Positions 35,341-47,041 of a DNA stretch of 64,000 nt are shown here, piece by piece; the first letter of the stretch is position 1, and every line of letters begins with the position of its first letter. The notes beneath the pieces are model-generated. The model had not been told where the DNA came from, searched no databases, and saw only the letters and a list, made by a program, of their open reading frames with translations. This DNA is from Eleginops maclovinus (taxonomy: Eukaryota > Chordata > Actinopteri > Perciformes > Eleginopidae): NCBI RefSeq assembly GCF_036324505.1, contig NC_086351.1:4582001-4646000 (forward strand), written 5' to 3'. The position numbers and the translations under genes are program-made.

Positions 35341-38300
35341 AATCAAACTGAAACTGTAAAAGGGAAAAAATAGGGTTATAAAAACTTAGGGAAGGAAGTT
35401 CGGCGACATAAAGGATGCTCTTGTTTATCCTCAGTCTCATTTACTCTACATGTTGTTATCTCACATTAATATTTACTTTGTCTTTTCCTCTCTCTAGATT
35501 TTTACTGGTGCTGGTTTGGAGTGTAAGAGTGACTTTCAGAGGCTTCCCTGGAAATTCCTAAACCCTCGTAGGCCACGCTTGGGCCGTGCTGCGTCAGGGG
35601 GCTTTATGCACGGTGCAGGGGCTCACTGATGAAACATGGGAGGGAGTGTGCATGTGTATGTGTGTCTGTTTGCATGCATGCTTGGTAGAGAGGTAAACAA
35701 AGAAAAAAAAAAAAGACAAATGGGACATCCTACTTTGAGGTTGTTTTTGCAGAGAGGTGCCAAAAAAAAATGAAGCAATATTGTGCTATGAGAGAAATGC
35801 TGCCTAACAAACTGTAGTGATTGCGATCTGCTGTAACACACATACGCACACCAGAGACATGTACGCTAGAACATAATTTACTTTATTGCCAATAGCAGAT
35901 GTGCAGCAAAGGATATTCCTATGATTGCCCGCCTGGTTATCTATGACCAGGTGGGAGCCTTAAGGGGCCAATGTAGCGTTTGAGATGTATTGAAATACTA
36001 CTGCTGATATATAGTGTTATTTCTAGTCTATGCCAAAGTACCACAGAGATGCACTTTTTTTATAATCAAACCAAGTTAAGGCCACACTGTTCTTGCGCAT
36101 TGTATTTACTCTATTCAGTACAGACTGGGCTTCGTGTAGGCAGCCCCTTATTATTGAAAATATTGCATGCAGGAAAGTGTGTGTATGTGTGTTACAAAGT
36201 TTTTTTTAATCAAGGATGTGCTTGTTTTGAGGTTTCTTACTGCCACTAGGTCACGTAGAAACATTTATAAATAGTGGCACTATAGGTAATCATGCTGTTG
36301 ATAATGGAGACTTGTTTGTATTTACCGCTTTTATTTATTCCTCTGGGGTCTGTTGGGTCAGCGAGTTGTAACAGCACTGGGCCGAAAACAAAAAAAAGGA
36401 TGGAGAGATGTTGCAAAACGAAGAAGGAAAACGTAGAATGTATCGGATTAAAGTAGAGGAGATGTAGGACTGAGGTTGCTTTGGTTTATTTGAGTCCAGC
36501 ATGACGGTCATGAGAACATGTGTAGAAAGTATGAGATTAGGATTTGTGCTCACTTCCCTTAAAATGTACACACACACACACACACACACCAACACACCAA
36601 CACTGAAGGCCCAGTGCTACAGAAGTCGTTCGGTGTCAGCATCGCTTGTGCAGATTTCCCCCACATAGATGTACAGCTCCTGACCCAAAACACAGACCTA
36701 CCGCGGGGTTATAAATTGTATTATACGACGTTAGATTCACATGTTATTAGCAAGAGATTCTATCTTTCCTGTTAGCAATATTTGTATTGAACCTGAACAG
36801 TCTTTTGTATTTTATTCAGCGGTTGATTGTAATTATTATCATGATGATATATTTTCTGAGTAGTGGCTTAACTGTGGGCCGTGCGCACAGGACCAAAGAC
36901 ATAAAACAAAGCAACGTTAGATCCTCATACCAGCTGTTACTCTCTCTATGACCTGCTTCATTATGCAGCAGTACATCACTTAATGCTAACGCAGGAGTGA
37001 TCGCTGTGTTGTGAAGAGATTTCAAAAGATAATAGAAGAATGGAGCATTAGTTGTCAATAAATAATAGCTGGGTTTCGATTATTTAATAACAGAACAAGT
37101 AGATGCTGAGATGTTAGACTGTGCTAGCATTATGACCAGAAAAGACTCTGTGGCTTTTATTTTATTACACTTTGGTCAGCAAAAAAACATGAAATACATT
37201 ATTATCAACTGGTTATTGAACACTTGGGACCAGCAGCAAAGAAAAAAGGACAATACAACAAGACAGTGAAGCCAGATGAGGACACAAAGGAAGGTTTGCA
37301 GGAAGGAAAACAGCCGCTCTCACCAGCTCTGTGTTCACCATCACTTCCTGATATGTTGCCACGACTACAAACCCTTTGACCCCGCTTAACAACAATGCAA
37401 ACCCGTAGGGGCCATTAGTCACTCTAGTGTCACAAGATGCTGAATTATACACATTTGTGTTCTCTCCCCATGTGTTCTTGTAAAATGTACATAGACGTTA
37501 GCTTGAAGGAAGAATTGAAAGCATAAACTAGCCCCCTTCGTATTGTTTAATAAGCTTATTAGCTACATACACACCCTCACTTGTGATAGCATGATCACGT
37601 GTTTTTCCCTACCTACCGCACAGTTTTAACATATGTTGTTGTGTCTTTCACTTGATTTACTTAAACGGGTCGGGGAGGTTTTGTTACTGTTTTTCAAACA
37701 AGCTTTTTGTAATAAATGACTGCATTTGGCCTGTAACGGTGAGAGAGACAGGACTTGTCTGTAACTTGTCTGAATGAATTTAAAGATTATGCAAATTATT
37801 GTAACCATGACATATTGTTCCTGGTGTGCACGTTAAAGTGTGAACCCGCTCTGTACTGTGGCTACTAAAGCTCGCCAATGGGATACATTAATACAGATCA
37901 TCTCAAGCAGGGATGTTTTACTATCAGTCTGCAGTTACAGGCACTTCTCGCTCTCTCAGATGCTTTCCCTCATGCATTCTATATACAAATGCCTAGATGT
38001 ATAGACAGATGTATTTATAGAGTGGTGCCTTGTTCCGATGATCATGTTGTCTTTGAACACAATCCCCGTTGCTCGGTTTGCACCGTCTCGACTGCGAGAG
38101 ACGATGTCAGAACGACCATTAACGATTGATAATCCCATGATTCTGTTTGTGTCCGCCTCCATCACAGCAATAGGTTCTGAGCTCAGCCAGGGCCCTGTAT
38201 AGAGAAGCTCCTTGTCATACGGGCGCCTGCCATCATGTCTATCTATAAACAATGATTATGCAAGAACTATACTGTGTATTTGGGTTTTGATTTTTTTATT

Positions 38301-38384
38301 ATTATTATTGTGTAAGAGGCTCTTTAATGATGTATACTTCAAGAAATTTGTGGTACGTGCTGTTTTTTAATTCTTCACTTTTTT

Positions 38385-38403
38385 AATAAATTGGGGAAAT
38401 AAA
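38385..38403 (+). terminator. Tandem AATAAA poly(A) signals, probable arhgef1 3' end
   Basis: Two AATAAA hexamers, 13 nt apart start to start, at the end of the putative 3' UTR, followed by a T/G-rich stretch (tgttttgtcgttgta) resembling a downstream element. The next gene's TATA box lies only about 0.5 kb further on. Confidence 0.55.
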
Positions 38404-38818
38404 CTCCTGTTTTGTCGTTGTATATATAGTTATGAGCCAATAAGAATAACTGAGCTTGTGGTTTATGGTTCAAAGTTAGTTTGTTTTTACTCTTGATAAA
38501 CACTCACGGAGCCTATATATGCTGATATCTACCTTTTGTCCTTATTCTGGCCACTGCATGTTTGGAAAGTAGGAGAATAAAAGCCTTTTGTGAGCACAAA
38601 CCCTGAGTTTGAGTGAAAAAAAGAGGGAGACAAACTTACTCTTCCTGCTTTTTCTGAATAAATGACATACTGGATATAGCCATATTATTTAATGTTGGCA
38701 TATGACATCCAGCTAATGAATTCCCCTAAAATGTGTGTATATTAAGAGGAGTCTTTGTTCTTCTTCATGAAGAAATTAACATGATCTATTTTTTAGAAAG
38801 CATGCAGATATAACTTTT

Positions 38819-38826
38819 ATGCAAAT
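38819..38826 (+). promoter_or_regulatory. Octamer motif (ATGCAAAT) upstream of cd79a
   Basis: A perfect octamer sits 160 bp upstream of the cd79a start codon and about 93 bp upstream of a TATA box. The octamer is the OCT1/OCT2-OBF1 binding site of immunoglobulin and other B-cell promoters, which fits a B-cell-restricted gene. A chance 8-mer match in AT-rich DNA is possible, but the location is apt. Confidence 0.55.
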
Positions 38827-38918
38827 GTGGGAAAGTCCAAATTCATTCAAGCATAAATCCTGACAGAGAAAAACAAGTTGGGCAGACAGTAGCAGCGCAG
38901 ACTGGGATCAGTGTTGTG

Positions 38919-38925
38919 TATAAAA
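38919..38925 (+). promoter_or_regulatory. TATA box of cd79a (TATAAAA)
   Basis: TATAAAA lies 60 bp upstream of the ATG, predicting transcription start near 38950 and a very short 5' UTR of about 30 nt. To my knowledge mammalian CD79A promoters lack a good TATA box, so a TATA-driven fish promoter would be a small difference. Confidence 0.5.
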
Positions 38926-38978
38926 AATTATCCTTAAAGTATTTCAGTACATTTCTCATCTTTGGATCCCACATTACC

Positions 38979-41118
38979 ATGGGGACAATTACAGTCTTTC
39001 TCCTCTGCAGCTTTGTAGGTAAGTTGAATTTTGAAGTTATTTGAAAATACAATATTAATTAAAATACTCTTTAAAAATCATTTAAATGACTGTTTATATT
39101 TATATAGATGGAATAATCCTCTGGGTCTTGTACAAAATTGGCATTACTGTAAACTAAAGCCACTGTAATTATATGTATTTATGTTTTTTAAAACCTTTTT
39201 TGACATTTAGCTCGGTGAGTCATGCTTCACTGAACCACATCTCCTGTCAAAGCAGATGGCTGTGCTTATGTTGCATTTTTGCTCTGGTAGTTTGAATATG
39301 TTGTTTATTTACTGCTTTAATGTTGGTTTTAAATCGAACCCACAAATGCACCATACAACCTAATAGTATGTGCTTCCAGTTTTCCAGATTGTTTGTACAG
39401 TGGGTACTGCTCAGAATAAGGTGACTTTACTGCCGGACAAGCCCTTTGTGAGGTTGCACGTCCTTGACAAAGCTGAACTGGAGTGCTGCTACTCCAAAAG
39501 TGAGACGCAAGTGGAAATCAAATGGTACCATCAAACCACCAAAGACATACAGAAAGTGAACCCCACAGAACGCGTGACTCCAAAAGACATTAAGTGCCAT
39601 GCCAATGGCAATTGCTGTGGCATGCTCATCTTGGATCTGGTCCGCCAGAATGACACTGGGCTGTACCAGTGTCTGCTTACCTTCAATAATGAGGAAATCA
39701 TGTCACATGGCACCTACCTGCAGGTCTACAGTGAGTGTTCATGTGTGGGTAGAGCAAGTTCTAAGCACTGCTAACAACCTCATAAGCTGTAAATCCTGTT
39801 AACGTGAGTCTATCTAAAAGCAGTGTGAGAGGAGGAATACTTGCATATTGCAGCGTGGTTAATCTTTACATCTTTAGAGGGGTCTCATTACAGACTCCCT
39901 TTATATAGCACATAGATTAGATCTAGTTGCCGTCAAGCTAATGTGCAGAGGCATTTGTCACACTGAAAACTCTCAAAACACCATTAAACACACTCAACCA
40001 CTTTGCTCTTCCTAGGAAAATTCAGTTTTATTTATGAATGCCTAACAAAAGATACAATTCTTTACACATTTATTTTTAAAATTGTATATATTAGACCATA
40101 GCAACCCAGCTCCTAACTATCTGTGAAGTGATAATCTGATTATTTGTATACACTTTCTTGCAAATGTGCACTCTCACTTGCTATAAAGACGTGTAAGTTC
40201 TTGTTTGTTTCACCTCTGAACCCTGTCTGTTGACCCAGAGCCGATGGAGAAGACAATAAATATGAGCGAGAGCACCAAAAACAAGATCCTGACAGCTGAG
40301 GGAATCTTACTGCTACTGTGTGTGCTGCTGCCCTCTATCTCCCTTCTCTCCAAGGTAGGATAAGATAACTTTATCTAAAAGGACTCTCACACTTGTGCCA
40401 AAGATTGCTAAAAAAAGAAGAAGTAACAAATAAAAAGTCATTTTAACACAAATTCGTAAAGAATAACTATTAGAGTAAGATACATTTAGTTAAATATGTA
40501 AGCTAGAATAGAACATGTTTTGTGGATGACATTAAATAGGTCAAAAGGTCACTTTGTTATAGCTGACTGTTTATATCCATACACTTATCTGGCAACTACC
40601 CATGACTCAGCATTACGTTGAGCCAATGTTACATTTCCAAGATGTCTCAATAATGTGAGATGGCTTTACTCTGACTGTTCCTATACCCACCTATATGTTT
40701 CTCAAATGGATTAATAGTGTTCCTCCCCAGGTGAAGTTGTGCCATTTCACAGATTTACCAACTTCTGGTTTCCCCTCACAGTCAAAGAGAATAAATGAAC
40801 TGAAGAAGATAAAAGTGACAAGTGAAGAGGAAAACATATATCAGGTAAATGAATCAGATCACGTTAAATCACCTCAGGCTTGGAGGAATATGTGACATGA
40901 GTGTACATGTCTTTTTACAGTCAATATGCCATGAATGTGTTGCATTTATTTTCACGTGTTTACTTAATATCCATTTTCCCATATGCCAGGGGCTAAATCT
41001 GGACGAGTGCTGGTCCACATATGATCAGATTGAACGTCCCCAGACACGTGGCCAGTACCAGGATGTCGGCAACATAAAGGGGTTGGAGGAGGAGGAGATC
41101 CAGCTGGAAAAACCCTGA
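38979..41118 (+). CDS. cd79a: CD79a (Ig-alpha), B-cell receptor signalling subunit
   Basis: Type I membrane protein that pairs with CD79b and carries the B-cell receptor signal. Five exons: 38979-39018, 39380-39730, 40239-40354, 40782-40844 and 40990-41118, all phase-consistent, 232 residues (human 226). Order: signal peptide (about 1-24), a single Ig V-like domain with Cys49, Trp62 and DTGLYQC (Cys111), a juxtamembrane segment, a transmembrane helix (about 147-167; KILTAEGILLLLCVLLPS against human RIITAEGIILLFCAVVPG), and a tail with a full ITAM, YQGL (Tyr189) and YDQI (Tyr201) eight residues apart. The extra-ITAM tyrosine in QYQDVGN (Tyr213), which binds BLNK in mammals, is kept, as is the C-terminal QLEKP. 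N-glycosylation sequons occur at Asn104 and Asn138. Oddity: the mammalian inter-chain Cys (SCGTYL) is His123 here (SHGTYL). Confidence 0.97.
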
Positions 41119-41600
41119 AGGAAATGGGAAAGATAAAGAAAGGGAGAGTGTTGAGTGTATTTAAAGGGCTGACGTACAACTCTGTGATATCTTAATAGCA
41201 TCTTCATTCTTTACCACAGGCATTTGGAGTTTTGTACAGAGCATGCAGCTACAGTTTTAGCATCTGATAACATATCTTGTAAGCAGTGTGTTTATGTGGG
41301 ATTGAACATAGATTAAAGAACTGGAAACAGCAGGAGTTGACTAAAAAGTCTTACCAATGGCACCACCCATCACACTCAATATTGGCCAGTATTATAGAAA
41401 TAGGAAGTTCTGATGTTCAAACTGATTGTAAAGATATTTGATTTCTACAAATGAGTGCTACTAACAGCAATATACGTAAATGTGTCTTCCACTCCATCAT
41501 TTATCAAACCTTGTATTCCAATGAAGTTCAAGAAACGGAGGCTAAAAATTAGGCTATATGTCTCTGGACTTTGCATTTTGTATGTATAATAAATAAACTT
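41119..41600 (+). other. cd79a: cd79a 3' UTR with overlapping poly(A) signals
   Basis: Non-coding AT-rich sequence after the TGA. Overlapping AATAAA signals at 41588-41593 and 41592-41597 predict cleavage around 41610-41620. Nothing else stands out. Confidence 0.6.
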
Positions 41601-41955
41601 GCAGTGGAAAGTAGTTACAACAGTCAACATGGACAAAAAGAGTTCAGATTTTTGTTAACACATATTAAACCAGGCAACTTCCTCTTTTGAAAAATATTGT
41701 ATGATGTAAATCAAAGCTCGAAAATAGCTTCTTAGTGTAACTGGTGCTGAGACGGTTTTGTTAAAAGTTTCTTTAATGTTCATTTAAATGATTAAAGATT
41801 TCTTGTATTTTACTGAATGGCTTTATGATGTGTGACGATGTATTTGCTTTCTTGCATTTCTTTAGGTGCTTAAAGAATACAGTTGTGATAAAAAAAATAC
41901 TCTTAACATATCCATTATTCTTTTAATTATCTTCATAATACAAACATGTATGTGT

Positions 41956-42018
41956 CATGTAGAGAAAGGATAAGTAACAGACGCATTATGCCACTGTTAC
42001 TTATCCTTTCTCAACATG
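41956..42018. repeat. Near-perfect hairpin, 25-bp arms, 13-nt loop
   Basis: The left arm GAGAAAGGATAAGTAACAG (41962-41980) is the exact reverse complement of 41994-42012. The pairing extends by CATGT/ACATG after a single A-A mismatch (41961/42013), giving 25-bp arms around the loop 41981-41993. It lies about 180 bp upstream of the ATG at 42198. It could be a small palindromic element, a cruciform or a transcribed hairpin; I see no flanking target duplication that settles this. Confidence 0.85.
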
Positions 42019-42048
42019 AATGGATTACTTTTACTTCGCTAGTAAAAC

Positions 42049-42131
42049 GGGGCGGGATTTTAGAGTGTTGTGATTGGCTACTGCATACTGACGTAGCCTT
42101 CTATTGGCTCCATTGTTGGAGTGGGCGGGGC
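42049..42131 (+). promoter_or_regulatory. GC-box/CCAAT-box promoter
   Basis: A compact cluster: GC boxes at 42049-42056 (GGGGCGGG) and 42123-42131 (GGGCGGGGC), inverted CCAAT boxes (ATTGG) at 42073-42077 and 42103-42107, 30 bp apart, and a CRE-like TGACGTA at 42089-42095. There is no TATA box. This is the typical layout of a broadly expressed NF-Y/Sp1 promoter and lies just before the ATG at 42198. It may drive lipe from a distal first exon. Confidence 0.65.
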
Positions 42132-42197
42132 CTATGCTCCCACTGGCAGGTATGTAGGAGAGATGAGAGAGGCGGTGCGTAAACAGAGTAGGCGAAC

Positions 42198-42285
42198 ATG
42201 GCGTCGAGCAAGAAGAGTGGTGGGGGTAGCAGATTGGAGAAAAGTGTGAATGGAAGACGCTCGTCCAAACACAAAGGTCCAGTGG
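42198..42285 (+). CDS. Candidate distal first coding exon, possibly of lipe
   Basis: ATG in a reasonable context (gaacATGg) follows the GC/CCAAT promoter and opens a 29-codon frame (MASSKKSGGG, then SRLEKSVNGRRSSKHKGPV) ending at a strong donor, GTGG|gtgagt, phase 1. The lipe exon at 51649 begins TG-ATG and accepts a phase-1 junction in frame (G|TG = Val, then Met-Asp-Thr-Lys). A lipe isoform with about 30 extra N-terminal residues is therefore possible. I do not recognise the peptide; it is basic and Ser-rich and contains R-R-S-S. The chance of phase agreement alone is one in three, so it could belong to an unrecognised gene or be a 5' UTR exon. Confidence 0.45.
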
Positions 42286-42785
42286 GTGAGTTTTGTCGTC
42301 ACACTGGACACCTCATTAACCTCCCTTCCCCTTTTTAACCCTCCTAAACACTCAAACCCCCGCTAGTTTTTGTTAGCATTAGCTGGCCTCGGTTAGTAGC
42401 CGAAATGAACAGCTAGGATTTAAGCCGCTGGGTCTGTCAGCTGCTTGCGTGCTGTGATTGTTTGTTGTACAAGCTTAAACCGATCTGTCACTGGATATCT
42501 CATCAGCCTTTGTTGTTTGTTGACAAAGGCTTTGCTAAAAGAAGGCACCAGTTAACGTCCTTCTCTGGCGTGTCCATAGTGACAAGCATCCTCAGGTTAT
42601 AGCAACGTTACGTGTCCATAGAAATAACTGTCACTTCATTGCTGTAGTAGTAGACTTTTACTACAAATATGTGGCTCCATGTTGAGTTTTATATTCACAT
42701 TTCCACGTTATGTGCCCCTACGTTTTAGCCACTGACACTGGCAGGACCCACCTGATAAACAAGAGGTGAGGGGATGCAGTGTATG

Positions 42786-42935
42786 CAGAGGGGGGAGAAG
42801 TTTGTACAAGTTAAAGTAGAAATACCAGAGAGTACTTTGTTGAGTCCTGCATTCAAAATCTAGGGTAAAAGGTAAGTACCTCACCATTTTACTTAAGTAC
42901 AGTACTTGTGTTAATGTACCTATACACCACTGAGT
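42786..42935. mobile_element. Relic of an 'AAGTA' fish MITE
   Basis: Runs such as AAGTAGAAATACCAGAGAGTA, TCCTGCATTCAAAATCTAGG and TTTACTTAAGTACAGTACTT are typical of an abundant teleost non-autonomous element. Confidence 0.45.
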
Positions 42936-44791
42936 GTATGTTCATAACCTCCTGAGTGTGTAATAAGGAAGTGATGTGTAATGAATCGATTATGCGTACT
43001 GATTGGGTCAGTTCAGGCTGTGTGACATGACATCATGGAAACACATGGTTACGAACAGAAAAGATTGGCTGATTTACAGGATGCTTGCCTGCCCGAAGGC
43101 ACTGTGGATCTGCTGTTATGACTAAACAAACTGCCTCTGTTGGCCGGTTCTTGTTAACTAGGCCACTGTCTTACCGTAACCAAAACGTTCCAGCCCTTCA
43201 CAAACCACCACTACTTCCAAAAAGACTTCCTTAGCTTTGGCAGCCTTTAATACAATTACACATTATTGCGCCTGCCCATTTTTGAATGGTACGTTTACAG
43301 CAGCCTTATGCCTCAATAATTGGATAAGAAGAGTTTACCTAATCCTACTTCTTTTTATCAGACCCAAAGTTAGGATTTGTAACTTTCTTTTCCTTTTATA
43401 CATTGTGTTATAATACTGAAGGGAAGCCCTACGTGTCCCATTTGCAGGGGGAGTGGAGGCTCATTGTTGCTAGTTTCCTGTTGTTCAGTTTGGCCGTGTG
43501 TGTTTGAAGGTGCTCTGTCTGGGAGAAGGGTCAATGCCTTCATAAACACGACACCACAGAGCCCCTGCTGTTGGCACTTCCTCTTGCCCTTGAACCGCTC
43601 AAAGCAATCTATTTTTGAAGCCTGCTTCCTGTAGACCAAATATTTTGGTATCATGTACCTGGCCAAGTTAAAAGAAAGCTGACCAGGTTACCTTTGACAC
43701 ATACAAGGTGAACTGGTTTAACTTGAATAATGCCTGGTCCAAACACACAACCCGTTTTGAGACTTTGTTGCAATGATAAATGAGTTCATTGTGCTGTGAC
43801 TTCTAAATCTACAGCCACCGGGTTTTCATATCCTTTCACTTACATGTACCCAGGTCTAACAGTTCCCACATGTCTTGAATGTGGCTTTCTTAGGCTTGAT
43901 AAAGAGAAACACAAGAGAGCCATGAGTTAGTAACGGCCGAGACAAGATCAGCACAGTAAATCATACTGACATTTGGAAACAGCTCAAATTTAGTGTGTTT
44001 CCACTACATGGGTAGGTCTACGCCACTGGACTTGCTCTTTACTTGGTTTTCCACTAGGGGTATTATCCCGGCAAGCTGAGCCTATACCAAAATGTGACAT
44101 ATAAACACTGCAATCCAACAATTGGTCAGAAAGAATTGTCACCCGTGTGTCATGGCACATGCTGCACAATTTTCATCAGCTAACCAGTGCCTAATGTGGT
44201 GCAGATTGGAGATTTAAAACTAATGGAAGGAGGCAAAACCAATCCGTGCACTACACAGTTTCATACACTCCCTTTTTTTACACAGCAGTTTAAACGGTAA
44301 ACTGACTCAGGACTATCTGCAGTGAAAATCTCAATTCAGTTAGGCGAGTCACACAAGAACAACTGGTTGTTTAAATTTCTCAATGCTGAAGTTCAATGTT
44401 TGGAAGCAGAGGCAAAACAGTAGGTGACTCTGCCATTTGTACACTAAACTAGGAGAAATTGAAGAGACATGGTAGGAAAGAGCACTAGTGTTACCATCTT
44501 AGTTTCAGGATTCAATGGAAAATATGATCCAAAAATGTTCTAACATTCAGAAAAGCGTTCTCGACAGGACTGTTAAACGGTCAACTGTATGTCTTAATGA
44601 TGGGAAATGTTAAAATACAATTATAAACCATTTGACTTATGGCTTTAATTTAGTTGAATTAAGATTGGGTCCATATCTGCATCAACATATACACAGGGTA
44701 TTTTTTAGAAAAATAAAGTATGAGGCGCTAACGTCTCTCCCGGTCAAAATTACAGCCCCGCCCACTCTCCGTTGAAAATAATGCATTAGAG

Positions 44792-45304
44792 CAGGGGTGT
44801 CCAAACCGTTTTCACCAAGGGCCACATGCAGAAAAATATACAGAGAGCTGGGCCAATTAGAGAGGGGAATATTGTCTCAAAAGTGAAGTTATAAGTGAGC
44901 AAAACAAATGAAATGTAGGTGAATGATGCGTGATACTTGAAAAGGTGTTCAGAATAAAACAGCCTGCATCCCGTCTGTCTTTAGGGTTTCATTTGTTTTG
45001 TTGGCAGCTCATTCCTTAAAACAGAAGCCTCAGATCGCTGAGAATAAGAGTAAATATGAAGGTTACATTTCAAGCTTGTTATTGAAATAAGTTATTTGGG
45101 TTTTTAAATCAACTAAAAAATGTTTTACATTTTAAATGACTGAATTTATTTGAAAATTGGGTTCATTAATATATTTGAGCATATATATTTGAGAAGTCCA
45201 ATATAAGACAAGCAAAAGTTTAATTTGTGGGCCATATTGCATTATACTTTTCAAAATGAGCAGAGGGCCGAATTTGGCCCTGGGCCGTAGTTTGGACACC
45301 CCTG
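44792..45304. mobile_element. hAT-type non-autonomous DNA transposon with TSD
   Basis: TIRs CAGGGGTGTCCAAAC (left) and GTTTGGACACCCCTG-type right end (45290-45304), about 513 bp. Flanking 8-bp target duplication CATTAGAG (44784-44791) and CCTTAGAG (45305-45312), 7 of 8 identical, as expected for hAT. No transposase coding frame. Confidence 0.85.
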
Positions 45305-46504
45305 CCTTAGAGAGAAGTGGAAAATAATAGTGTTAGAGCTGCTGAGTCATATATTGCATCTCAAACAACAAATAAATCCAGAGTTACAGTTTGTCTACTC
45401 CCTCTACAGAAAAAAGGACAGTAAAAGAAACTAATTCAGAAATCCTTGTTCAGTGTCAGCCTGCTGCCTGACACTCGTCCACCGGCAGACCCACCGGACA
45501 TCCATCCCCTGTTTATTCTCCGTAAAAACCAAGCTGTCTCTGCCGTCTGATTTGGGACAATTTTCATATGTAATGAAATCGTTTTTGACCATCATAAATA
45601 TCGTTTTTTGGCATCACTTCAAAATGTTACGGGCAAAATCGGCTTTTTGGTATGATGACCAAGCGCCCGTGTTACCTGGTTTAGACAAAACCCTGATACT
45701 TTCTAGACAATAATTAAATACACAGTACAGGTTCTTTACAGAGGTCTACAGCTCCAGAAAAAGCTGACTACACATTTTTCTTAAATCTTTATCTCTACAT
45801 GTATGACACCCATTCCAGTGTCTGTTGAATTCCAACACAGAGACAAATTGTCAGCAGTTTAGAGAATACAATAAAATAATTCAACTGAAACACACACCTA
45901 AAAATAATAAAGCAAGTGAAAATGATAATGCTGAAGTGACCCTCTAACTCTTCCCGTGATTGTTTTATGATAAAAGTGTACTCATAAGAAACTCCCCACC
46001 GGGACCAGTGTGTTGTTTTGCGGGTCACGGTCTAACTTTTCACCAACTTTAATAGCATTCACATTCTGTTCACAGCTGTTTATGAGAGCAACAAGTGGGA
46101 CTTTGGTGTCGGTGATGTGTCCTTGTGTTCGTGGGTGTATCTCTGTAAGGGGTCATGTCTCAGTTCTTGGAGATAGGGGGGGCTTTTATCTGTGATTTCA
46201 TCCAAGAAGTCTAAACTAAAGGTCATGTTTTCCCTCTTGAATAAACTCCCTAAAATACATTCCCTCTGTACAAAATGTCCTTGTTCTTCATTGTTAAACA
46301 TTGATATTTCTTTACAAATGCAGCACATTTATGGTGCTACATAAACATTATTCAAAAGTACCAGAAGTACCTGTGTAGGTTCAAAACATGAACAAAATGT
46401 ATACACAGTGAATAGCGAGTGATACGATAAGTTAAACAAACATTTGAAGAACACAATTGTCCTTATTGAATTATTGCCTAATGCTATAGGCTTGTTACAG
46501 CTCT

Positions 46505-46640
46505 ATGTTTAGATTAGATTAGATGTAATTAGATTATATTTAAGTGTATTGTCATTGCACAGAGTAGAAGTAAAAGTAGGACAAGGAAATGCAGTTGGCG
46601 TTAAACCAGAAGTACAAAAGCAAGGACGTTTCCCTTTTTA
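46505..46640 (+). mobile_element. Fish retroposon fragment ('tattgtcattgcac')
   Basis: Contains TGTATTGTCATTGCACAGAG and CAAGGAAATGCAGTTGG, the hallmark of a widespread teleost repeat. Only the tail portion is present. Confidence 0.45.
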
Positions 46641-47041
46641 CTCGTTTATTATCTCGACACATGTTCGACTTTTAGACAATGTGTGCTCTAATTTCCAAAG
46701 GCTAGGATTATCATACTCTTATAAAGTTTTTAATACATCGATTTAATGATGCTATTTCGATTTACTGCTATTCGTTTGGATTAGATTGATGACTTCATTT
46801 CACACACAGCCCTGGAAAAAATGAATAAATAGTATTCTATAAACTACTGACAACATTTCTCTGTGTTTTTAATTCAGCAGAAAATGGAATGGCTGCCATA
46901 CATGTAGAGATAAAGATTTTAAGAAACACTTAGAGTGGTCTCTTATGTTCTCCGGAGCTGTATAATGAAGTACAGCAATAAAAGGAGGAAGCTTCATGGT
47001 TGTGTTCCTGCCACTTTCTCTCTGTACATGATATGCCAATT

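Larger units (their letters stand above)
34588..38410 (+). other. arhgef1: arhgef1 probable 3' UTR, spliced, with poly(A) signals
   Basis: After the stop codon there is a possible donor (CAACTAG then gtggga at 34618) and a good acceptor (tctctctag ending at 35497). The 3' UTR is therefore probably 34588-34617 plus 35498 to about 38410. AATAAA signals sit at 38385-38390 and 38398-38403, with another at 38576-38581. No coding frame in this stretch looks real. Only 30 nt would separate the stop codon from the junction, which is normally too short to trigger nonsense-mediated decay. The extent is inferred from signals, not transcripts; an unspliced UTR ending earlier is possible. Confidence 0.5.
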
